A stretch of DNA of 64,000 nt, taken from contig UBUL01000018.1 in assembly GCA_900468625.1 (NCBI GenBank), positions 1 through 64,000 on the forward strand. Direction: 5' to 3'. Made by a program: the position numbers and the translations under genes. Each line of letters starts with the position of its first letter. The stretch's first letter is position 1. This document shows positions 46,593-57,255 of this stretch, in pieces. Under the pieces are notes generated by a model. It worked only from the letters and a program-made list of their open reading frames with translations. It made no database searches and was not told where the DNA came from. This DNA is from Hyphomicrobiales bacterium. Lineage in GTDB: Bacteria; Pseudomonadota; Alphaproteobacteria; Rhizobiales; Rhizobiaceae.

Positions 46593-47471
46593 ATGAGTTC
46601 GCTGAAGACGATCGGTATTATCGGCGCGGGCCAGATGGGCTGCGGCATCGCGCATGTATCCGCGATGGCCGGCTATAAGGTCCATATCTACGATCTCTCG
46701 CAGGATCGTATCGAAAGCGGACTTGCCACCATCAACGGCAATCTCGCCCGTCAGGTCGCCTCCGGCAAGACGAGCGACGAGGAGCGCAAGGCGGCCCTCT
46801 CCCGCATCTCCGGCTCCGCCGATCTCAACGATCTCGCTCAGGTCGATCTTGCCATCGAGGCGGCAACGGAAGACGAAAGCGTCAAGCGCAAGATTTATGC
46901 GCAGGTATGTCCGGTGCTGAAGCCCGAGGCATTGCTCGCCACCAACACCTCGTCGCTGTCGATCACCCGCCTTGCCTCCGCTACCGACCGTCCTGAACGC
47001 TTCATGGGCATCCACTTCATGAACCCGGTTCCGGTCATGAAGCTCGTGGAACTGGTGCGCGGCATCGCCACCGACGAATCGACCTTCTCCACCGCCAAGA
47101 CCTACGTTGCATCGCTTGAGAAGACGATCACCGTCGCCGAGGATTTCCCCGCCTTCATCGTCAATCGCATTCTGCTGCCGATGATCAACGAGGCGATCTA
47201 CACGCTCTACGAAGGCGTCGGCACGGTCGACGCCATCGATACCGCCATGCGGCTCGGCGCCAACCATCCGATGGGTCCGCTGCAGCTTGCCGACTTCATC
47301 GGCCTCGATACCTGCCTTTCGATCATGCAGGTGCTGCATGACGGGCTTGCCGACTCCAAATACCGTCCCTGCCCGCTCCTGGTAAAATATGTCGAAGCCG
47401 GCTGGCTCGGCCGCAAATCGGGCCGCGGCTTCTATGACTACCGCGGCGAAACGCCAGTTCCGACACGGTAA
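46593..47471 (+). CDS. 3-hydroxybutyryl-CoA dehydrogenase
   Basis: Oxidises 3-hydroxybutyryl-CoA with NAD(P) in butyrate/polyhydroxybutyrate or beta-oxidation metabolism. The 292-residue product has the Rossmann motif GAGQMGCGIAHVSA, the catalytic His in GIHFMNPVPVMKLVE, the ATNTSSLSIT strand and a C-terminal domain with FIVNRILLPMINEA. The start ATG 46593 is set by GGGGAG eight bases upstream. It lies after etfBA, which fits its role in acyl-CoA metabolism. Confidence 0.92.
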   Translation: MSSLKTIGIIGAGQMGCGIAHVSAMAGYKVHIYDLSQDRIESGLATINGNLARQVASGKTSDEERKAALSRISGSADLNDLAQVDLAIEAATEDESVKRKIYAQVCPVLKPEALLATNTSSLSITRLASATDRPERFMGIHFMNPVPVMKLVELVRGIATDESTFSTAKTYVASLEKTITVAEDFPAFIVNRILLPMINEAIYTLYEGVGTVDAIDTAMRLGANHPMGPLQLADFIGLDTCLSIMQVLHDGLADSKYRPCPLLVKYVEAGWLGRKSGRGFYDYRGETPVPTR

Positions 47472-47631
47472 AACACCCTCACCCCATCGGGAAAAGGGGC
47501 GCGCGGCAGCGCGGAGTAAGGGGGCATTACCGGCGAAACGGTGCTGCTTACCGAGTCACGCGTTTGCTATGGCACACTCCCTCTCATCCGCCCTACCAGG
47601 CACCTTCTCCCCGAGGCGAGAAGGAGGAAAA
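47470..47631. repeat. CCTTCTCCCC-type repeat and degenerate partner
   Basis: The hairpin core CCTTCTCCCCGAGGCGAGAA (47603-47622, then GG) follows CTCTCATCCGCC. A degenerate partner (CACCCTCACCCCATCGGGAA, about 47469) occupies the left part. The region separates hbd from the convergent tlpA. Confidence 0.65.
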
Positions 47632-48297
47632 TCAAATCCCCGCCGCGGCCTTCACCAACGCCTTCGCGTCCTCGCTGTCCCAGGCCGCCGGCCCGTTCAT
47701 GGCCGAGAGCAGGCAGCCCTTGTTATCGATGAGCAGCGTCACCGGCAGGCCGAAGGCCAAGCCCTGCTTCTTCAGCGCGTTGAACACGCCCATTGTATTG
47801 TCGTGATAATAGCCGAGCTTGTCGATCGCATATTCGGTGCGGAAGGCTTTCGGCTTCTCTTCGTCGCCCGTGTCGATGTTGATGGCGACAACTTCGAACT
47901 TGTCGCTGCCGACACTCTTCTCAAGGGCATTCAACGCCGGCATTTCCTCGCGGCACGGCACGCACCAAGTCGCCCAGACGTTGAGCAGCACGGTCTTGCC
48001 CGAGAAACTGCCGATCGACAGCGGCTGGCCCTCCGCGCCCTTGAAGGAAACATCCTTGAGTGAGATCGGCGCCGGCGGCACGCTCATGGCGGCGACTTGG
48101 CCCTTGGTGAAAGGCGTCAGAACTGCGGCGCGATCCCTGGCCGTCCCGCATTGATCGGCCGCAGCCGTTTCACCAACGCCATTGCCATACCCTGCCTCCT
48201 TCACGTATACCGCTGCCGCACCGGCAATAATCCCGGCGACGGCGGCAAGTACAACGAGTTTCATGGACGGCAGACCGAACGGCTTCTTTGCTGTCAT
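47632..48297 (-). CDS. TlpA family thiol:disulfide oxidoreductase
   Basis: Membrane-anchored thioredoxin-like reductase of the periplasm, 221 residues. An N-terminal membrane anchor ([17 protein letters not shown]) is followed by a thioredoxin fold with the active site WATWCVPC and the cis-Pro segment [11 protein letters not shown]. Relatives (TlpA/CycY) reduce copper chaperones or apocytochrome c during oxidase assembly. A further Cys lies in DQCGTA near residue 50. It is divergent from argH, and the two share a 23-base gap. Confidence 0.9.
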   Translation of the reverse strand: MTAKKPFGLPSMKLVVLAAVAGIIAGAAAVYVKEAGYGNGVGETAAADQCGTARDRAAVLTPFTKGQVAAMSVPPAPISLKDVSFKGAEGQPLSIGSFSGKTVLLNVWATWCVPCREEMPALNALEKSVGSDKFEVVAINIDTGDEEKPKAFRTEYAIDKLGYYHDNTMGVFNALKKQGLAFGLPVTLLIDNKGCLLSAMNGPAAWDSEDAKALVKAAAGI

Positions 48298-48320
48298 TTC
48301 ATTCTCCAGGTGGGCATCTC

Positions 48321-49721
<1,401 letters not shown>

Positions 49722-49820
49722 GGAAATCGGCGAAAATCACGATCAACAATCAGGGTGCACAAGGTCCGGAAACTTCGCTATGAAGGACTGCTTCCGCGTT
49801 TGCCGCCCAAGAGGATTTCG

Positions 49821-50015
49821 ATGCAGATCAACATGCCGCATATCATCCGCCTGACCGTGGTGCTTTCGGTCATCGGCCTTGCCGTCGTCGGATGCGGCCG
49901 CAAAGGCGAGCTCGATCCACCGAGTGCTCACGCGACCAAGGGCGGCGATGTCAACAAGCCGGCCAAGGAACCCGGCACCCAGGACAAGAAGTTCTTCCTC
50001 GATCCGCTTCTCTGA
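49821..50015 (+). CDS. LptM-like small lipoprotein
   Basis: A 64-residue lipoprotein with a lipobox LAVVGC near residue 25, followed by GRKGELDPP, the hallmark of LptM (YifL). In E. coli LptM helps LptD mature in the outer membrane. The start ATG 49821 has GAGGA six bases upstream; the frame upstream is not used. The tail is polar and ends FLDPLL. It lies 13 bases before lysA, as is common for this family. Function by homology only. Confidence 0.82.
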   Translation: MQINMPHIIRLTVVLSVIGLAVVGCGRKGELDPPSAHATKGGDVNKPAKEPGTQDKKFFLDPLL

Positions 50016-50028
50016 TTAGGCAGCGACA

Positions 50029-51300
50029 GTGAACCATTTTGAGTATCGCGACGGCATCCTCTACGCTGAGGGTGTTCCGGTTCCAGAGATCGCCAAGGCG
50101 GTCGGCACCCCCTTCTACGTCTATTCGACGGCAACGCTGGAGCGCCACTATCGCGTCTTCGCGGAAGCCTTCGGCGATGTCGATGCCATGGTGTGCTACG
50201 CCATGAAGGCCAATTCCAACCAGGCGGTGCTGAAGACGCTCGGCCGGCTCGGCGCCGGCGTCGATGTCGTCTCCGTCGGCGAGCTGCGCCGTGCGCTGGC
50301 CGCAGGCATTCCGGCAAGCCGCATCATGTTTTCCGGCGTCGGCAAGACCGCGCAGGAAATGGACGCGGCACTCGAAGCGGGCATCTACTGCTTCAACGTC
50401 GAATCCGAACCGGAACTCGAAGTGCTGAACCAGCGCGCGGTCCGGGCCGGCAAGGTGGCTCCCGTTTCCTTCCGCATCAATCCGGATGTCGATGCCCGCA
50501 CGCACGCGAAGATCTCGACCGGCAAGAAGGAAAACAAATTCGGCATTTCCTGGGAGCGCGCACGCGCAGTCTATGGCCGTGCCGCCACCCTACCGGGGAT
50601 CAGCGTCACCGGCATCGACATGCATATCGGCAGCCAGATCACCGAACTGCAGCCCTTCGATGACGCCTTCAAGCTGCTGCGCGATCTCGTGGAAACCCTG
50701 CGAAGCGACGGCCACGATATCCATCATGTCGATATCGGCGGCGGCCTCGGCATCCCCTATCGCGACGACAACAACCCGCCTCCGCTGCCGGACGCCTATG
50801 CCGAGATCGTCAAGAACCAGCTGCGCGGCCTCAACTGCAGGATCGTCACCGAGCCTGGCCGCCTGATCGTCGGCAATGCCGGCATCCTGGTGACGGAAGT
50901 CGTCTATGTGAAAGACGACGGCAACAAGAACTTCGTCATCGTCGACGGCGCCATGAATGACCTGATCCGCCCGACGCTCTATGAGGCCTATCACGAGATT
51001 CGGCCGGTTGCGCTTAGCGATGCCGGCACACCGCTCATCAAGGCCGATGTCGTTGGCCCGGTCTGTGAAACGGGCGATTACCTGGCGCTCGACCGCGAGA
51101 TGGCGCTGCCGAAGCCCGGCGATCTCCTTGCTGTCGGTTCGGCCGGTGCCTATGGCGCCGTGCAGGCCGGTACCTACAACAGCCGGCTTCTGGTTCCGGA
51201 AGTGCTGGTCAAGGGTGGCGATTTCCATGTAATCCGCCCGCGCGGAACCTATGAGGAGCTGATCGGACTGGATTCGATCCCGGCCTGGCTTGAGGGATAA
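50029..51300 (+). CDS. lysA: Diaminopimelate decarboxylase
   Basis: PLP enzyme that converts meso-diaminopimelate to lysine. The 423-residue product has the PLP lysine in VCYAMKANSN, the glycine-rich DIGGGLGIPY and EPGRLIVGNAG, and the second-subunit Cys region GPVCETGDYLALDR. The start is GTG 50029, with AGG upstream. It lies 13 bases downstream of the lptM-like gene. An imperfect hairpin with ten-base arms (51318-51327 with 51351-51360) follows the stop. Confidence 0.96.
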   Translation: MNHFEYRDGILYAEGVPVPEIAKAVGTPFYVYSTATLERHYRVFAEAFGDVDAMVCYAMKANSNQAVLKTLGRLGAGVDVVSVGELRRALAAGIPASRIMFSGVGKTAQEMDAALEAGIYCFNVESEPELEVLNQRAVRAGKVAPVSFRINPDVDARTHAKISTGKKENKFGISWERARAVYGRAATLPGISVTGIDMHIGSQITELQPFDDAFKLLRDLVETLRSDGHDIHHVDIGGGLGIPYRDDNNPPPLPDAYAEIVKNQLRGLNCRIVTEPGRLIVGNAGILVTEVVYVKDDGNKNFVIVDGAMNDLIRPTLYEAYHEIRPVALSDAGTPLIKADVVGPVCETGDYLALDREMALPKPGDLLAVGSAGAYGAVQAGTYNSRLLVPEVLVKGGDFHVIRPRGTYEELIGLDSIPAWLEG

Positions 51301-51317
51301 TCGGCTTCATCCGGCGA

Positions 51318-51360
51318 ATCTGGGCAGAACAGGGAGGATATTCGTCCCGCCTGCCCAGAT
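51318..51360 (+). terminator. Hairpin after lysA
   Basis: Outer arms ATCTGGGCAG/CTGCCCAGAT with an inner GGGA/TCCC pairing and no T-run. It lies 18 bases after the lysA stop and could end transcription or protect the 3' end. Confidence 0.4.
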
Positions 51361-51511
51361 CACGTTTCGGCGAAGTCCGATGAAAAAACAGCCTTTCGCA
51401 TCCGTTGCCCTCGTCTTCGCCACAAAGAATGTTATCTTTGATCGAATGGCGTCTCGCCGGGCGCCGCGTGCGTGGGCGTGTGGGACGCCGCGCCATCGCC
51501 AAAGGGCGCCG

Positions 51512-51626
51512 CTAGAGCCGGATGATTGTAGATCGAATCGATCTACAATCTGAATCCGCCCTTGAATCAAAGAAGTAGGGCATGATGTCGTCCGAAATCC
51601 CCTCACACTTTTCGGCATCATGCTCT
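51512..51626 (+). repeat. RIME-like mosaic repeat, copy 3
   Basis: Complete copy: CTAGAGCCGGATGATTG, palindrome GATTGTAGATC-GAATC-GATCTACAATC (51524-51550), GAATCCG spacer, and the second palindrome GGCATGATGTCGTCCG to CACTTTTCGGCATCATGCTC (51579-51625). It lies in the 361-base gap between lysA and the TIGR02302 gene. An ATG inside it (51620) should not be taken as that gene's start. Confidence 0.85.
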
Positions 51627-51661
51627 GGCCATCAACGTCAGATCGGGAGAAGACCGGACCG

Positions 51662-54424
51662 ATGAGCAGCCCCAGCAACCCCAAGAAGGGCGCTTTCGCC
51701 ACCCGTCCGGCGCTGGCGCGCATGGTTGCGGTCAAGCGTTTCTTTGCGCAGATGGTGCTGGTCAGCGAACAGCTTCTGCCGCGGCTGCTGCTGCCGGCAT
51801 CCATTCTGGCTCTGTTCCTGTCTGCCGCCTGGTTCGGCATTTTCCGCATCGCGCCGGATGCTCCCCGCTTCCTGATGCTTGCCGTCTTCGCGATTGGCTT
51901 TGCCGTCTCCCTCCATCCGCTGCGCCGGCTACGCTGGCCGGACACCGCGGAGGCTGATCGGCTGCTGGAAGAGCGCAACGGCCTCGCACACCAGCCTGTC
52001 ACGGTGCAGGAGGACGAGCCGGCGCTCGACACCCCCTTTGCCCGCGCGCTCTGGCGCGAGCACCAGACCCGCATGGCCGAGCGCATCGCAGCATTGGATG
52101 CCGGCCTGCCAAGGCCGGATATTACCCGTTACGACCGCTTCGCATTGCGCGCCATTCCCGCATTGCTGCTGGTGACGGCTTTCAGCTTTTCCATGTCCAA
52201 TAGCGGCGGCTCGCTGAGCGATGTCTTCACCGCACCGGCGTCCACCTCGAACAATCCGGACATCCGCGTCGATGCCTGGGTCACTCCGCCCTATTATACG
52301 GGCCAAGCGCCGATCTATCTGACCGGCAATGTCGACAATGCCGGCAACAGCCTGAACGTCCCGCAATTCTCCGAGCTTACGGTGCGTGTCTCGGGCGCGT
52401 CTGCCGACGAGAAAGTGATGTTTCGGGCAATGGGCGCCGACAAGGGTGTCGATGTTCCCGAGCAGGCCGCCGATGCCGACAAGCAAGGCCCGGCCGGCGC
52501 AACGCCTGCAATTCCTCCTGCCGTGCCGCCCGCCGCGACAGGCGGAGGCAATATCCAGGCCGCTGACGGAATGGTTGCCCGCACCCACCTCCTCAAGCTC
52601 GAAAAAGGCGGCGAACTGACCGTCAACGGCAAGTCCTGGTCTTTCAATGTCGTCGTCGACAAGCCGCCGGAGATCACCTTCGACGGCATTCCGCACGCAA
52701 CCTCCAGCGGCGCGCTGGAACTCGGCTTCAAGGTCAAGGACGACTACGGCGTCGAGGAAGCCCATGCCGAGATCAGGCCGGTCGAATCCGACGCGGCCGC
52801 CACCCCGCTTTACGGCTTGCCGGAATACAAGCTGGAGATTCCACGCCGCGACCGTCGCAACGGCAAGGGTCTGGCAAGCCACGATCTGACGCAGGATCCG
52901 CTTGCCGGCAAGCGCGTCCGCATCTCCCTGGTTGCCAAGGACGGCGCGGGCCAGACCGGCCGCAGCGCGCCCTACGAGATGGTGCTGCCGTCGCGCAATT
53001 TCAGCCAGCCGCTCGCCGCCGCCGTGGCGGAGGAGCGGCAGGTCTTTGCGCTCGATACCCGCAAGATGCCGGAAGCGATCGAGCTCAACAGGTCGCTCAC
53101 CATCCGCCCGGAAGAAACCATTCCCGATCTCGGCAATTATCTTGCGATCAAATCGGCATTGACGCGCATGCAGCTCGCAAGCAGCGAAGCGTCGCTCAAG
53201 GATACCGCCGATTATCTCTGGCAGATCGCGCTCGGCATGGAAGACGCGCAGCTGACCGATGCGGAAAAAGCCCTGCGGGACGCCCAGCAGAAGCTTTCCG
53301 ACGCGCTGCAGCGCAATGCCCCGGATGCCGAGATCAAGAAGCTGACCGACGAGCTGCGTAAGGCGATGAACGCCTATATGAAGGAGCTGGCCGAGCGCAT
53401 GCGCAACATGCCGGCCCAGCCCAATCAGCGCTCAGCCAATATCCTGCGCCAGCAGGACCTGCAGCGCATGATGGATCAGATCGAGAACCTTGCCCGTTCC
53501 GGCAATCGCCAGGCCGCGCAGCAGATGCTCTCCGAGCTCCAGCAGCTGATGAACAGCCTGCAGGCCGGCAGGCCGCAGCGCGGACAGCAGCAACAGCAGG
53601 GCGAAGCAAACGACAAGATGCGCGAACAGATGGACAAGCTCGGCCGCATCATGCGCGATCAGCAGAAGCTTATGGATCAGACTTTCAAGTTCGACCAGGC
53701 TATGCGCGATCGCATGCAGCGTGGCGATCCCAACGAGGACGGCGATGGCCTGACCGACCAGCCCATGCCCGGCCTGAACGATCAGATGCGCCCGGATATG
53801 GGCCAGCGGAATCAGGGCCGGCAGGATCAGCAGCAAGGCCAGAACCAGCAAGACCAGAAACAGCAGGGCCAGAAGGGCAACGATCCCACCGACAATATGA
53901 CGGCCGATCAGCTGCGGGATGCGCTGAAGCAGCTGCGCCAGCAGCAGGACGATCTCGGCAAGCAGCTCGGCGAGCTGCAGAAAAATCTCGGCTCGCTGGG
54001 CATGAAGCCGAACCAGAATTACGGCAAGGCGCAACAGGAGATGAAAGGCGCCTCGGGCCAGCTCGCCGAAGGCAATGGCGAAGGCGCCGTGCAAGGCCAG
54101 GGCCGTGCCCTGGACGCCCTGCGCAAGGGCACCCGCGAGATGATGAACCAGCTCATGGCCCAGATGCAGCAGCAGGGGCAAGGCCAGGGTCAGGGGCAGA
54201 TGCAAGGCCAGATGGGCCAGGGCAATCAGAACGGCCGCGATCCGCTCGGCCGGATGCGGGACAGCGGTCCCCTGGACAGTCCCGATAAAGACATGGTGCC
54301 GAATATTATCGGCGCAGAGCGCGCCCGTGAAATTCTGGATGCCATTCGCGAGCGACTGAGCAACAATCCATCACTCAGCGAAGAGCGACGCTACCTGGAA
54401 CGCCTGCTGGATCTGGCGCAATAG
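51662..54424 (+). CDS. TIGR02302 family protein (DUF4175)
   Basis: Large membrane-anchored protein of 920 residues, family TIGR02302, found in alphaproteobacteria. Two to three hydrophobic segments lie within the first 180 residues (LLLPASILALFLSAAWFGI, FLMLAVFAIGFAVSL, IPALLLVTAFSFSMS). A large periplasmic part follows, with DAWVTPPYYTGQAPIYLTG, and after residue 600 a long Gln/Met-rich coiled region (many QQQ, GQGQ runs). The start 51662 is used; the earlier ATG at 51620 lies in a repeat. It is convergent with cpdR, 15 bases between stops. Function unknown; division or envelope roles are suspected. Confidence 0.88.
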   Translation: MSSPSNPKKGAFATRPALARMVAVKRFFAQMVLVSEQLLPRLLLPASILALFLSAAWFGIFRIAPDAPRFLMLAVFAIGFAVSLHPLRRLRWPDTAEADRLLEERNGLAHQPVTVQEDEPALDTPFARALWREHQTRMAERIAALDAGLPRPDITRYDRFALRAIPALLLVTAFSFSMSNSGGSLSDVFTAPASTSNNPDIRVDAWVTPPYYTGQAPIYLTGNVDNAGNSLNVPQFSELTVRVSGASADEKVMFRAMGADKGVDVPEQAADADKQGPAGATPAIPPAVPPAATGGGNIQAADGMVARTHLLKLEKGGELTVNGKSWSFNVVVDKPPEITFDGIPHATSSGALELGFKVKDDYGVEEAHAEIRPVESDAAATPLYGLPEYKLEIPRRDRRNGKGLASHDLTQDPLAGKRVRISLVAKDGAGQTGRSAPYEMVLPSRNFSQPLAAAVAEERQVFALDTRKMPEAIELNRSLTIRPEETIPDLGNYLAIKSALTRMQLASSEASLKDTADYLWQIALGMEDAQLTDAEKALRDAQQKLSDALQRNAPDAEIKKLTDELRKAMNAYMKELAERMRNMPAQPNQRSANILRQQDLQRMMDQIENLARSGNRQAAQQMLSELQQLMNSLQAGRPQRGQQQQQGEANDKMREQMDKLGRIMRDQQKLMDQTFKFDQAMRDRMQRGDPNEDGDGLTDQPMPGLNDQMRPDMGQRNQGRQDQQQGQNQQDQKQQGQKGNDPTDNMTADQLRDALKQLRQQQDDLGKQLGELQKNLGSLGMKPNQNYGKAQQEMKGASGQLAEGNGEGAVQGQGRALDALRKGTREMMNQLMAQMQQQGQGQGQGQMQGQMGQGNQNGRDPLGRMRDSGPLDSPDKDMVPNIIGAERAREILDAIRERLSNNPSLSEERRYLERLLDLAQ

Positions 54425-54439
54425 GACGAACGGAACGAA

Positions 54440-54799
54440 TCAGGCAGCCAGCGCCCGTGCGACGGCCTTGCGGATGTCGGGCAGCGCGAAGGGCTTGGCG
54501 ACGACATCGACGATTTTTTCCATGAGGTCGTCGGCGCGTTCGCGTTGCTCCGCATAGCCGGTCATCAGCAGGATCTTCATGCCGGGGCAGGTCGAATGCG
54601 CCTGATGGGCAAGCTCGATGCCGTCCATGACAGGCATGCGGATATCCGACAGCAGCAGGTCGTAGCCGCCCTGCTTCAGCTTCTCCAAGCCTTCGGCGCC
54701 ATCGGCTGCCTCTTCGGTCTCGTGACCGTCCAGCCGCAACGCGCGAGCGACGAAGGTGCGAAGCGAATCTTCGTCTTCCGTGATCAGAATTTTTGCCAT
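54440..54799 (-). CDS. cpdR: Response regulator CpdR
   Basis: Single-domain response regulator of 119 residues, without an output domain. Acidic residues in ITEDEDSL, phospho-acceptor Asp52 in LSDIRMPVMDG, Thr in LLMTGYAEQ and Lys in VAKPFAL are all present. Length and sequence match CpdR, which in its unphosphorylated form directs ClpXP to degrade cell-cycle proteins. The start 54799 gives the family N-terminus MAKILITEDED. It is convergent with the TIGR02302 gene, and hpt lies upstream on the same strand. Confidence 0.9.
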   Translation of the reverse strand: MAKILITEDEDSLRTFVARALRLDGHETEEAADGAEGLEKLKQGGYDLLLSDIRMPVMDGIELAHQAHSTCPGMKILLMTGYAEQRERADDLMEKIVDVVAKPFALPDIRKAVARALAA

Positions 54800-54957
54800 G
54801 GCCTGTGCTCCTGGTCCGTCATGTTCCGCGACCGAAATCACCAGAATTCCGTTTGCGATAGGTAAACGACGGGAGGGCGATCGGCTCCGTGGTTAACGAG
54901 TCGTGATTTCTGAAGCAGAATGGGACAGGCGGACACGCCGCCCGTATTAACCCAGAA

Positions 54958-55506
54958 TCAGACCTCGGCGTCGCCCGTGACGACGCCGACGAAGGGCAGT
55001 TCACGGAAGGCGTAGGCGACATCCATGCCGTAGCCGACGACGAAATAATCGGGGCATTCGAAGCCGACATAATCGGCCTCCAGCTCTTCCTGGCGCTTTA
55101 CGCTCTTGTCGAGCAGCACGGCCAGCGTGACGTTGCGGGCGCCGCGCTCATAGAGCAATTCCTTGGCAAAACGCAGGGTACGGCCCGATTCCAGGATGTC
55201 GTCGATCAAAAGCACGTCGCGATCGCGAACGTCGCTGTCGATGTCCTTGACGATACGCACACCCTGAGACGTCGTGCCGGCACCGTAGCTCGAAAGGGTG
55301 ATGAATTCGACTTCGGGCGCAAGCCCCGTCTCATGCAGCGCACGCAACAGGTCGGCCGCAAAGATGAACGAACCCTTGAGGATCGCGATGACGAGGAGAT
55401 CTTTCGTCGGCCCCTTGGCGATTTCCTTTGCCATGGCGTGATTGCGCTCGGCAATCTGCTCGGCGGTGAAAAGCGGCTCGATGTTCTTCCCGCGTACGAC
55501 AGGCAT
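54958..55506 (-). CDS. hpt: Hypoxanthine phosphoribosyltransferase
   Basis: Purine salvage: converts hypoxanthine (and guanine) with PRPP to the nucleotide. The 182-residue product has the PRPP loop VLLIDDILESGRTL and the flexible-loop SSYGAGTTSQG; the start MPVVRGKNIEPLF is usual for rhizobia. It stands alone; a diverged RIME-like repeat lies further upstream, between hpt and the next gene. Confidence 0.95.
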   Translation of the reverse strand: MPVVRGKNIEPLFTAEQIAERNHAMAKEIAKGPTKDLLVIAILKGSFIFAADLLRALHETGLAPEVEFITLSSYGAGTTSQGVRIVKDIDSDVRDRDVLLIDDILESGRTLRFAKELLYERGARNVTLAVLLDKSVKRQEELEADYVGFECPDYFVVGYGMDVAYAFRELPFVGVVTGDAEV

Positions 55507-55616
55507 TGATTGGCATGCTCCATGGCTGCTGCATAATTTTATCCTTAGATCCGAACCGATTTAAGGAATTATGCAGTAGCCCGTAGCACAATCAGCCGCC
55601 CGGACACACCCCAGAG

Positions 55617-55723
55617 ATGGATGATTCTAGTTCGATTCGACCTGAAATCCGCATCCGCTCCGGAATCGAATAGACGGAACATGATTGTCGCTCGAAACCG
55701 CACACACCTTTCAGCATCAGGCT
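55617..55723 (+). repeat. RIME-like mosaic repeat, copy 4 (diverged)
   Basis: GATGGATGATTCTAG, TTCGATTCGACCTG, CCGGAATCGAATAG and CATGATTGTCGCTCGAAACC to CACCTTTCAGCATCAGGCT follow the order of the copy at 51512 but with many changes, so the palindromes are weaker. It ends at the stop codon of the next gene. Confidence 0.65.
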
Positions 55724-56384
55724 AAGGCATGAAGGAAAGCCGAACATCCGGCGTTTTTCCGCCGGGATGCTGCAATCGCGTCGAGAATCCGCGGCTTTCA
55801 TGCGGTCCGAGACGATCGACCGGAGTATCGACGACGATGCTCCTGATAAGCTGATTTCCGGCGGAGAGATCGGCACGCACCTGCGGAACCGAAAGCGTCG
55901 CGCCGCTGACATTCTCGATGACGCCATTCAATTTCAATAGGCGCAAACCGTTCTCGTCCCGTGGCGTCAGCGTCACATGCGAGAACTGCAGCGGATCGGC
56001 CGTCGCCTCGGCGGGTACGCCGGAGAGACCGGAAAAGCCGCCGGAAAGTCCGAAGATCAATATTGCAAGGGAAACGATGAGCGCCACGAAACTGCGCCGC
56101 GATGCCTGCTGCAGGACCTCCTCGGCGACACGCAGGACAAACAGAATGCGCGAAAAGACAGTCCCGTGCGTCGCGGGCTGCTGCTTTGATCGGCGTCCGC
56201 CATAACGCATGTTGACGCCGGATGCGGTTCTCCCGCGCCCGGTCGAGACGGTCACGAATTCCGCATCGACGATATCGGGCTCCGGCATGAAGCGGTGCGC
56301 CCGGCCAGATCCCGATCCGCGTTCGGGCGGAATGAGGTCGTAAACCAGCCTCGCCTGCTGTTGCCGGTGGCGAAAAGCGCCCAT
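55722..56384 (-). CDS. Membrane-anchored hypothetical protein divergent from ftsEX
   Basis: A 220-residue protein. The cytoplasmic N-terminus of about 110 residues is basic and low complexity (FRHRQQQARLVYDLIPPERG). One membrane segment follows (FVALIVSLAILIFGLSGGF), then a periplasmic domain of about 100 residues with LNGVIENVSGATLSVPQVRA, which resembles DUF3426/FxLYD-type beta domains. The start 56384 has GGGAGG six bases upstream. It is divergent from ftsE, about 210 bases apart, with GTTAAC motifs between. I know similar genes beside ftsE in other rhizobia; function unknown. Confidence 0.72.
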   Translation of the reverse strand: MGAFRHRQQQARLVYDLIPPERGSGSGRAHRFMPEPDIVDAEFVTVSTGRGRTASGVNMRYGGRRSKQQPATHGTVFSRILFVLRVAEEVLQQASRRSFVALIVSLAILIFGLSGGFSGLSGVPAEATADPLQFSHVTLTPRDENGLRLLKLNGVIENVSGATLSVPQVRADLSAGNQLIRSIVVDTPVDRLGPHESRGFSTRLQHPGGKTPDVRLSFMP

Positions 56385-56595
56385 GATGGCCTCCCGTTTG
56401 CGGTGATCCACATGGTTTCGACGCCCATTGCCAATCTGGGCATTGAAACGAATCCTGCCCAGTCGTAAATTTTAATGGTTAATGCTTCGCAAAGAACGCC
56501 ATGAATTGGGCGCCTTTCCAGAAAAATTTACCGGCTGTTAACGCCGTTGGTTAACAAGTCGCCCGATTGAACACTGCGGAAGACTGGACTGCCCG

Positions 56596-57255
56596 TTGAT
56601 TCATTTTGAGAACGTCGGTTTGCGCTACGGCATGGGTCCGGAGATCCTCCGCGACCTGAGCTTCGACATTCCGCGAAAATCGTTCCAGTTCCTGACCGGC
56701 CCCTCCGGCGCCGGCAAGACGACGCTGCTGCGGCTGCTCTTCATGTCGCTGCAGCCGACGCGCGGGCTGATCCGCATGTTCGATCGGGAAATCTCTTCGA
56801 TACCCCGCAACGAACTGCCGCTGCTGCGCCGCCGCGTCGGCATCGTCTTTCAGGACTTCCGGCTGCTCGAGCATCTCACCACCTACGAAAACGTCGCCCT
56901 GCCCTTGCGCGTGCGCGGCAAGGATGAAAGCTCCTATCGCACCGACGTCTTGGAACTGCTGAAATGGGTCGGCCTGGGCGAGCGCATCAATGTGCTGCCG
57001 CCGGTGCTCTCGGGCGGCGAGAAGCAGCGCGCCGCTATCGCCCGCGCGCTCATCGACCGCCCGGAAATCCTGCTTGCCGACGAACCCACCGGCAATGTCG
57101 ACCCGCCGATGGCGCGCCGGCTGCTCAATTTGTTTCTGGAGCTTAACCGTCTCGGCACCGCCGTCGTCATTGCCACGCACGATCTTGCCCTGATGGACCA
57201 GATCGAGGCCAGGCGCATGATTCTATCGGGGGGGCATCTCGATATCTATGACTGA
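56596..57255 (+). CDS. ftsE: Cell division ATP-binding protein FtsE
   Basis: ATPase of the FtsEX complex, which sits at the septum and activates peptidoglycan hydrolases. The 219-residue product has Walker A GPSGAGKTT, signature LSGGEKQR and Walker B ILLADEPTG. The start codon is TTG 56596 (MIHFENVGLRYG), which gives the family N-terminus; no ATG is available. It overlaps ftsX by eight bases (57248-57255), so the two are translated together. Confidence 0.94.
   Translation: MIHFENVGLRYGMGPEILRDLSFDIPRKSFQFLTGPSGAGKTTLLRLLFMSLQPTRGLIRMFDREISSIPRNELPLLRRRVGIVFQDFRLLEHLTTYENVALPLRVRGKDESSYRTDVLELLKWVGLGERINVLPPVLSGGEKQRAAIARALIDRPEILLADEPTGNVDPPMARRLLNLFLELNRLGTAVVIATHDLALMDQIEARRMILSGGHLDIYD

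Noticed and set aside
51380..51553. A 57-codon frame (MKKQPFASVALVF) after lysA
   Set aside because: It runs into the RIME-like repeat, has no clear ribosome site and no signal of conservation.
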